A stretch of DNA of 64,000 bases from Chloroflexota bacterium. Its GTDB lineage: Bacteria; Chloroflexota; Anaerolineae; JAAYZQ01. The position numbers were made by a program, and so were the translations under genes. The stretch spans positions 1-64,000 of the forward strand of contig JAGVRI010000013.1 in NCBI GenBank assembly GCA_018606645.1, written 5' to 3'. The first letter of the stretch is position 1; each line of letters opens with the position of its first letter. Positions 1-5,283 of the stretch are shown piece after piece. Under the pieces are notes generated by a model that was not told the origin of the DNA, made no database searches, and saw only the letters and a list, made by a program, of their open reading frames with translations.

Positions 1-1
1 T

Positions 2-15
2 TGCTCTTCCGATCT
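2..15 (+). other. Illumina adapter remnant at contig edge
   Basis: Bases 2-15 read TGCTCTTCCGATCT, identical to the 3' end of the standard Illumina read-2 adapter; 3-15 also match the read-1 adapter end. It lies at the very first bases, where untrimmed adapter would sit. It is not biological sequence and should be masked. Confidence 0.85.
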
Positions 16-2255
16 CCTCCTCCCCGCCGGCCAGTTTACCCCACCCCCACACCCCCTCCCCGCCTGTCACTTCACCCCACCCCCACACCCCCTCCCCGCC
101 TGTCACTTCACCCCACCCCCACACCCCCTCCCCGCATGCGGGGAGGGGGCTGGGGGGAGGGGTCTCACTTACCGGGCCAGGGGGAGGGGTCTCACCCACC
201 GGGCTGGGGGGAGGGGTCTCACTTACCGAGCCAGGGGGAGGGTCCTCGCCCATCGGGCTGGGGGGAGGGGTCTCGCCCGGACCAGGGGGAGGGGTGTACC
301 ACGCCGAGTTGTGGGGGCGCCGCGAAGAGAAATACCGTTGGCTGGAAGCACACGACTGGACGACCACACCCTGGCGCCAGGTTTGGCCCCGGCCTGGATT
401 CTACCTGTTCGTGCCGCGGGACGAGGCAGAACAGGAGCGCTACCACTCCTTCCCCCGGCTGACCGACATCTTTGAGCAGTACAGCGTGGGGATCGTCACC
501 GCCCGCGACCACCTGACCATCCATTGGACGCCCGAAGAAGTCTGGACGACGGTGCTCAACTTCTCCCGAATGGACCCGGAACTGGCGCGCCAGGCGTATC
601 AACTGGGCAGGGACGCCCGCGATTGGCAGGTGACGCTGGCCCAGCAGGACCTGCGCCAGAGCGGTCCCTCCCGCGACCTCGTGGTGCCGATCCTATACCG
701 TCCCTTTGACGTGCGCTATACTTACTACACCGGTCGTTCCCGGGGCTTTATTTGCAGGCCCCGCCCGGAGGTGATGGGCCACATGCTGGCGGGGGAGAAT
801 GTGGCGCTCATGACCTGCCGTCAATTGTCACAAACACCGTGGGCGCATGCTCTGGTAAGCAATCAGATAACGGATGACTGTATGGTGTCTAACCGGACCA
901 GAGAACGCGGGTATCTATTTCCCCTCTACCTCTACCCCGACACTGGGCGGAAGGACCTGTTCGGCGACCTGAAGGTTCAGGGGCGGCGGGTCAACATCAG
1001 CGGGGCGCTGCTGCGCAGGCTGGCCGAGGCCTACGGCTCCACCCCCTCGCCCCCTTCGGGCATGTCAGGTGACCCCACCCCTGCACCCCCTTCATGCGCG
1101 CTAGATCACCCCACCCCTGCACCCCCTTCGGGCATGCCAGGTGACCCCACCCCCGCACCCCCTTCATGCGCGCTAGATCACCCCACCCCCACACCCCCTC
1201 CCCGCGTGTCACTTCACCCCACCCCCACTCCCCCTCCCCGCATGCGGGGAGGGGGCTGGGGGGAGGGGTCTCACCCACCGGGCTGGGGGGAGGGGTCTCG
1301 TCCAGGCCAGGGGGAGGGGTCTCACCCGGGCTGGGGGGAGGGGTCGAGATGGCGTACGCCTCCCGACCTCTGGGAGAAACTCAAGCCCCTGGCGCGCGAG
1401 ATGCGCCAGGCCCCGACCGTCGCCGAGGAGAGACTGTGGCAATATCTGCGCCATAAGCAATTGCTGGGCTACAAATTCCGACGACAGCACCCGATCGAGC
1501 GCTTTCTGGTGGACTTTTACAGCCCCGAGGCCAACCTGGCCATCGAAGTAGACGGTCCCGTGCACCTGTATACCCAGGAAGAGGATGCCATCCGTCAGGC
1601 GTTCCTGGAAAGCCAAGGTCTCCGCGTCCTGCGCTTCACCAACGAGCAGGTGATGGAGGACATCAGCGGTGTGGTCCAAACCATCGCCCGCATGTTGCAG
1701 GAAATTCATGGCGACTGCTCGTCCGTCACCCCGGAGCAGGTGTTTCACTATATCTATGCCGTCCTCTACGCGCCGTCCTATCGGGAGCGGTACGCTGATT
1801 TTCTCCGGCTGGACTTTCCGCGCATCCCGTTCCCTGCCCGACGGGAGGTTTTTGAGGCCTTGTCCGAGCTGGGCCGGCGGCTGGTGGCGCTGCACTTGCT
1901 CCACTCGCCCGATCTCGATCGCCCTCTGGCCCGTTTCGAGGGAAAGGGGGACAACCGGATCGCGCCCAGCAGGCGGGAGGGCTTGCGCTACGAAGCCGAG
2001 GCAGAGCGCGCCTACATCAATCCGACGCAATACTTTGCCCCGGTGCCGGTCGAGGTATGGGAGTATATCATCGGCGGCTACCAGGTGTGCGACAAGTGGC
2101 TGAAGGACAGGAAGGGACGCGAGCTTACCCTGGACGACATCCGCACCTATTGCCGCATCGTCACCGCTTTGGTGCGCACCCTCGCCCTTCAGCAAGAGAT
2201 TGACGAGCTGTATGGGCAGGTGGAGGCGGATCTGCTGTCCGAAGTGTACGCCTGA
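3..2255 (+). CDS. Type ISP restriction-modification enzyme, 3' part, with in-frame DUF559 insertion (5' partial)
   Basis: From the GTG at 294 the product reads MYHAELWGRREEKY, followed by motifs typical of the C-terminal specificity half of type ISP enzymes (single-chain methylase-helicase-nuclease proteins): SVGIVTARDH, VPILYRPFDVRYTYY and, near the end, EQVFHYIYAVLYAPSYRERY and PRIPFPARREVFEAL. The frame stays open to the first bases of the window, so the gene start lies outside. Bases about 1041-1709 (roughly residues 250-472 from 294) are an insertion in the linker before the FHYIYAV motif. It consists of Pro/Gly-rich repeats, then a DUF559 domain (Vsr-like nuclease fold; REMRQAPTVAEERLW, FRRQHPIERFLVDFY, IEVDGPVH). 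The insertion is 669 bp, divisible by three, and the ISP frame resumes cleanly. Whether the hybrid works is unknown. Confidence 0.8.
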   Translation, partial: ALPISSSPPASLPHPHTPSPPVTSPHPHTPSPPVTSPHPHTPSPHAGRGLGGGVSLTGPGGGVSPTGLGGGVSLTEPGGGSSPIGLGGGVSPGPGGGVYHAELWGRREEKYRWLEAHDWTTTPWRQVWPRPGFYLFVPRDEAEQERYHSFPRLTDIFEQYSVGIVTARDHLTIHWTPEEVWTTVLNFSRMDPELARQAYQLGRDARDWQVTLAQQDLRQSGPSRDLVVPILYRPFDVRYTYYTGRSRGFICRPRPEVMGHMLAGENVALMTCRQLSQTPWAHALVSNQITDDCMVSNRTRERGYLFPLYLYPDTGRKDLFGDLKVQGRRVNISGALLRRLAEAYGSTPSPPSGMSGDPTPAPPSCALDHPTPAPPSGMPGDPTPAPPSCALDHPTPTPPPRVSLHPTPTPPPRMRGGGWGEGSHPPGWGEGSRPGQGEGSHPGWGEGSRWRTPPDLWEKLKPLAREMRQAPTVAEERLWQYLRHKQLLGYKFRRQHPIERFLVDFYSPEANLAIEVDGPVHLYTQEEDAIRQAFLESQGLRVLRFTNEQVMEDISGVVQTIARMLQEIHGDCSSVTPEQVFHYIYAVLYAPSYRERYADFLRLDFPRIPFPARREVFEALSELGRRLVALHLLHSPDLDRPLARFEGKGDNRIAPSRREGLRYEAEAERAYINPTQYFAPVPVEVWEYIIGGYQVCDKWLKDRKGRELTLDDIRTYCRIVTALVRTLALQQEIDELYGQVEADLLSEVYA
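38..293. repeat. GC-rich dispersed repeat block A (REP-like)
   Basis: Three C-rich units of about 40 bp, each running into a CACTTCA junction, lead into a perfect 26-bp palindrome at 124-149 centred on GCATGC. G-rich units ending GGGGAGGGGTCTC follow. The block has no stop codon in the reading frame of the downstream gene and joins it at the VYHAELWG motif. The same palindrome recurs at 1230-1255, so this is a repeated element and not simple low complexity. Confidence 0.8.
1041..1348. repeat. GC-rich dispersed repeat block B leading into DUF559
   Basis: Direct repeats of about 72 bp, encoding alternating GDPTPAPPSCALDHPTPAPPS-like units, run into the same C-rich units and the same 26-bp palindrome (1230-1255) as block A. 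Four G-rich GEGS units follow. It is read in a different frame from block A, yet both blocks are stop-free inside the same gene. Confidence 0.8.
1356..1709 (+). other. DUF559 (Vsr-like endonuclease fold) domain inside the ISP gene
   Basis: Translation in the ISP frame gives a nearly complete DUF559 domain of about 118 residues. Its elements are AEERLWQYLR, then FRRQHPIERFLVDFYSPE, then LAIEVDGPVH with the acidic residue expected of this fold, then LRVLRFTNEQVMEDI. DUF559 proteins are normally free-standing genes of about 110-130 residues. Here the domain is embedded in another protein's linker, directly behind repeat block B. Confidence 0.85.
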
Positions 2256-2291
2256 TCCACGCCGGAAACTCGCACGGCGGCGTCTGACTTG

Positions 2292-2309
2292 GACACTGAG
2301 TCCAGTGTC
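2292..2309. other. Small hairpin after the ISP gene
   Basis: GACACTG and CAGTGTC form a 7-bp stem with a 4-base loop, 37 bases after the ISP stop. There is no T-run behind it, so it is at best a weak terminator. Confidence 0.3.
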
Positions 2310-2408
2310 GGCTGCGTGACCGGCAGTTTTATCTGATGCTACCGACGAATGGAAGCACAGCCGCAATGCTGCGGCCTGTCAGAACATAATCAAGGAAAGG
2401 GGGAAGCC

Positions 2409-3686
2409 ATGAAATACGAAAATGTCTTGTCCATGAATACTTCCAGCCTGAAGTATGGAGTGGGCGCCACGTGGGAAGTGGGCTACGAGATGAAGGACCT
2501 GGGCGCGACCCGGGTGATGGTTTTGACCGATCCCAACCTGAGGGACAGCGAACCAGTGGCGGTTGCGGTCGAATCGCTGCGAGCCGAAGGGCTGGACGTG
2601 GTGCTGTTCGATCAGGTCCAGATCGAACCGACCGACGTCTCGTTCAAGGAGGCGATCCGCTTCGCTGTCGAAGGTCGCTTCGATGGGTATGTGGCGGTGG
2701 GAGGCGGCTCGACCATGGACACGGCCAAAGCGGCCAATCTGTATGCCACCTATCCGGCCGACTTTTTAACCTATGTCAACCCGCCGATCGGTCAGGGGCG
2801 CCCCGTGCCCGGTCGGCTTTGTCCGCTCATCGCCATCCCGACGACGGCTGGCACCGGCAGTGAAACGACGGGCGTCGCCATCTTTGATTACCTGGAGATG
2901 AAGGCCAAAACGGGCATCGCCCATCCCGCGCTACGGCCGACATTGGGCATTGTCGATCCGAAAAATACCCTGTCGCTGCCGCGGATGGTCACCGCCTGCA
3001 CGGGCTGGGATGTGCTGTGCCACGCTCTGGAGTCCCTTACTGCGTTGCCCTATACCCAGCGACCTGCTCCGGAGCATCCGCGACTGCGGCCAGCGTATCA
3101 GGGGTCCAATCCGATCAGTGACGTCTGGGCAGCGCGGGCGATCGAGATGGTGGCTCAGAACATGGTTCAGGTGATCGAGCATCCAGACGATATTGAAGCG
3201 CGAGGGCAGATGGCGCTGGCCGCATCGTTCGCCGGGGTGGGGTTTGGCAATGCCGGGGTTCATCTGGCGCATGGGATGTCCTATCCGGTATCGGGGATGG
3301 TGCGCGACTATGTTCCCGAGGGATACCCTCCCGATCATCCGCTCATCCCCCACGGGATGGCGGTGACGCTCAATGCTCCGGCTGTCTTTCGGTTCACGGC
3401 GTCAGCGAATCCGGAGCGGCATCTCCTGGCGGCGCGGCTGATGGGGGTAGACACCAGCGGCGCCAGGCCTGAGGAGGCTGGCGAATTGTTGGCGAAGGCG
3501 ATTATTGACCTCATGCGGCGCACCGGGATGCCCAATGGGCTGAGCGCAGTCGGCTATGGACCGGAGGATGTGGATGCGCTGGTCGAGGGTGCCTTGCCGC
3601 AACATCGGGTGATCAAGCTATCGCCCCGACCGGTAGACGCCGCCGCTCTGCGGCAATTGTTCCTGGATGCGATGGTATACTGGTAG
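2409..3686 (+). CDS. Iron-containing alcohol dehydrogenase, hydroxyacid-oxoacid transhydrogenase type
   Basis: A 425-residue member of the iron-dependent alcohol dehydrogenase family. GGGSTMDTAK (residues 98-107) is the nucleotide-binding turn and PTTAGTGSE follows in the usual place. The metal-site histidines are in VHLAHGMSYP and HPLIPHGM. The combination GFGNAGVHLAHGMSYP plus NPERHLLAARLMG is characteristic of the ADHFE1/HOT subgroup, which interconverts 4-hydroxybutyrate and 2-oxoglutarate with succinic semialdehyde and 2-hydroxyglutarate. The ATG at 2409 is chosen because AAGGAAAGGGGGA lies just upstream; an in-frame ATG at 2349 has no such site. The physiological substrate is not certain from sequence. 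Confidence 0.85.
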   Translation: MKYENVLSMNTSSLKYGVGATWEVGYEMKDLGATRVMVLTDPNLRDSEPVAVAVESLRAEGLDVVLFDQVQIEPTDVSFKEAIRFAVEGRFDGYVAVGGGSTMDTAKAANLYATYPADFLTYVNPPIGQGRPVPGRLCPLIAIPTTAGTGSETTGVAIFDYLEMKAKTGIAHPALRPTLGIVDPKNTLSLPRMVTACTGWDVLCHALESLTALPYTQRPAPEHPRLRPAYQGSNPISDVWAARAIEMVAQNMVQVIEHPDDIEARGQMALAASFAGVGFGNAGVHLAHGMSYPVSGMVRDYVPEGYPPDHPLIPHGMAVTLNAPAVFRFTASANPERHLLAARLMGVDTSGARPEEAGELLAKAIIDLMRRTGMPNGLSAVGYGPEDVDALVEGALPQHRVIKLSPRPVDAAALRQLFLDAMVYW

Positions 3687-3986
3687 GCCAACACGGCTGT
3701 TGAAGTCCAGCACCCAATGGGAGTGGAGGCTTCAGCCGGAACGGAATCACGCAGAACCCAGCGAAAGCTTCCACTCCTGAATTGTTCCGCAAAGCGACAT
3801 CGGGCTTGTCAACCTACTTGGCAACAGCCCTGGGTAGGCCAATGGCGGAGATGTGACGAGTTCTATTTGAGAAACCCGCCGGCAGCAAATGGATGCCCCG
3901 GTTCGGCGAGGCACTGCCGGGCCGGTATTGATGACGCTGCCCTCCCGCAACCCCGCCGTCGGGAGGGCAGATTAACATAAAAACTA

Positions 3987-4015
3987 TTGACAAATTCCCA
4001 CTTTCGGTGTATAAT
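3987..4015 (+). promoter_or_regulatory. Consensus sigma-70-type promoter of the lacI-family gene
   Basis: TTGACA (3987-3992), a 17-bp spacer and TATAAT (4010-4015) match the consensus at all twelve positions. Transcription would start near 4022, inside the operator repeats and 33 bases before the GTG start. Confidence 0.9.
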
Positions 4016-4040
4016 TAACGCGTGTTAGTAACGCGAGTTA
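4016..4040 (+). promoter_or_regulatory. Tandem LacI-type operators
   Basis: Two 12-bp inverted repeats, TAACGCGTGTTA (4016-4027) and TAACGCGAGTTA (4029-4040), have arms TAAC and GTTA around a 4-base CG-containing centre and are separated by one base. This is the architecture expected for a LacI/GalR-family protein. The sites overlap the -10 box and the start point, so autorepression is the simplest reading. Confidence 0.75.
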
Positions 4041-4054
4041 ATTAGGAGCGGAGC

Positions 4055-5176
4055 GTGTCACGACGGCCGGCCAGGAGCGAAGATGTGGCCAGGTTAGCGG
4101 GGGTTTCCCGCACGACGGTTTCCTTTGTCCTCAATAATGTCCCCGGCGTCAAGATCAGCGCTGAGACCCGGGAACGCGTGCTCCAGGCTGCGCGCGAGCT
4201 GAATTACTATCCGGCGGCTGCGGCTCGTTCCCTGGCCAGCGGCAAGACCCATCGGATCGGTCTGGTGCTGGGAGTGGGACAGGAGCGGCTGTCCGCTGAC
4301 GCTTTCCTGCTAGCCTTTCTCCAGGGAGTGACGGCTTCGGTTCACCGACGGGGATATCTGTTGATGCTGCAACTGGCCGAGGATGTGCCCAGCCATGAAG
4401 CCTATGTCCGTCTCATCCGCGAACAGCAGATCGACGGCCTGATCCTATCCGGCCCACGACTGGACGATCCGCTGCTGCCCCAACTGGAGGAGGAGGGATT
4501 TCCCATGATCCTGCACGGTCGGCTGCCGGGCCGTCGCATCCCCCAGGTGGATGTGGACAACCGCGCCGGCGGCTTCCAGGCCACGAACCACCTCCTCAAC
4601 CTGGGACACCGGCGTATTGCCTTTATTTCCAATGCGCCCCTGTCCTACTCGAGCGCCCAGGAGCGATTGAAGGGGTATCAGGATGCCCTGCTCAGCCACC
4701 ATGTGCCGCTCGATGACCATCTGGTGCGCACGGCCACCTTCATGCCCGAGACCGGGCGCGCCGCCATGGAAGAGCTACTCGCGCTGTCGGAGCGACCGAC
4801 GGCCGTGTTTGCAGCCAGCGACGTGGTCGCCATCGGCGCCATGAGCGCGATCCAATCGGCTGGCTTGAGAATTCCCGACGACATCGCCGTGGTAGGCTTT
4901 GATGATATCTTGCTGGCTGCCCACACCATACCCCCTCTCACGACAGTGCGGGTGCCAGCCTATGGCCTGGGTTGGACTTCGGCCGAGGTGTTGATCTCTC
5001 TCATCGAGGGCGAAGATGAAGTTCCATCGGTTTTGCTGGAAACAGAACTGGTGATCCGAGAATCGTGTGGGGCATCTCGCTTACAATCCCGTGAGCCTCA
5101 GCCGCACCGCCAGGCAATGGAGAGTGAACCGCACATCGCGGATCCTCCACCGAACGCAGCGTACAGTGCTGACTAG
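4055..5176 (+). CDS. LacI/GalR-family transcriptional regulator of the alpha-glucoside locus
   Basis: A 373-residue protein. Residues about 9-28 (EDVARLAGVSRTTVSFVLN) are the helix-turn-helix, residues 49-62 the hinge helix (LNYYPAAAARSLAS), and the rest a periplasmic-binding-protein-like sensor domain (HRIGLVLGV, IDGLILSGP, NHLLNLGHRRIAFI, PDDIAVVGFDD). The GTG at 4055 is preceded by AGGAGCGG. About 30 residues beyond the usual domain end form a hydrophilic tail rich in Pro, Gln and Glu. It heads a run of transporter genes with no promoter visible in between, so it probably controls both itself and the uptake genes; the ligand is likely an alpha-glucoside such as trehalose or maltose (inference). 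Confidence 0.9.
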   Translation: MSRRPARSEDVARLAGVSRTTVSFVLNNVPGVKISAETRERVLQAARELNYYPAAAARSLASGKTHRIGLVLGVGQERLSADAFLLAFLQGVTASVHRRGYLLMLQLAEDVPSHEAYVRLIREQQIDGLILSGPRLDDPLLPQLEEEGFPMILHGRLPGRRIPQVDVDNRAGGFQATNHLLNLGHRRIAFISNAPLSYSSAQERLKGYQDALLSHHVPLDDHLVRTATFMPETGRAAMEELLALSERPTAVFAASDVVAIGAMSAIQSAGLRIPDDIAVVGFDDILLAAHTIPPLTTVRVPAYGLGWTSAEVLISLIEGEDEVPSVLLETELVIRESCGASRLQSREPQPHRQAMESEPHIADPPPNAAYSAD

Positions 5177-5201
5177 ACGGTCTTGTCGAAGGGAGGTGAT
5201 A

Positions 5202-5270
5202 ATGGACAACCCCATAGATTCAGAATGTGAGACGAGTCGCACGTGCGAGATTCCGTACAAAGAACGGTAG
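5202..5270 (+). CDS. Candidate 22-codon leader ORF before the binding-protein gene
   Basis: The ATG at 5202 is preceded by GGGAGGTGAT, one of the strongest Shine-Dalgarno sequences in the window. It opens a 22-residue frame (MDNPIDSECETSRTCEIPYK and two more residues) that stops at 5268-5270, right where the ribosome-binding site of the lipoprotein gene begins. The position suggests a leader peptide or translational coupling between the regulator and transporter genes. No family is recognised, and expression is unproven. Confidence 0.4.
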   Translation: MDNPIDSECETSRTCEIPYKER

Positions 5271-5283
5271 GAGGAGAGTCACA

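Larger units (their letters stand above)
3687..4054. other. Intergenic region, 368 bp: inverted repeat, promoter and operators
   Basis: No gene is visible. An imperfect inverted repeat (3720-3732 with 3765-3777, GGAGTGGAGGCTT against AAGCTTCCACTCC, 32-base loop) lies near the left end and could be a weak terminator for the dehydrogenase gene. The right end holds the consensus promoter and double operator of the LacI-type gene. Confidence 0.5.

Noticed and set aside
1..300. Possible CRISPR array in the repeat-rich left end
   Set aside because: Repeats are adjacent or variable, with no unique spacers of constant length and no cas genes.
1..462. Plus-strand 153-codon open frame at the left end
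   Set aside because: It is the repeat block read in another frame and then a wrong-frame reading of the ISP gene.
1209..2366. Minus-strand 385-codon open frame
   Set aside because: It lies fully antisense to the ISP/DUF559 gene, whose conserved motifs fix the plus frame; long antisense frames are common at this GC content.
3720..3777. Transposon end at the imperfect inverted repeat
   Set aside because: No transposase or target duplication is visible; a weak terminator is the simpler reading.
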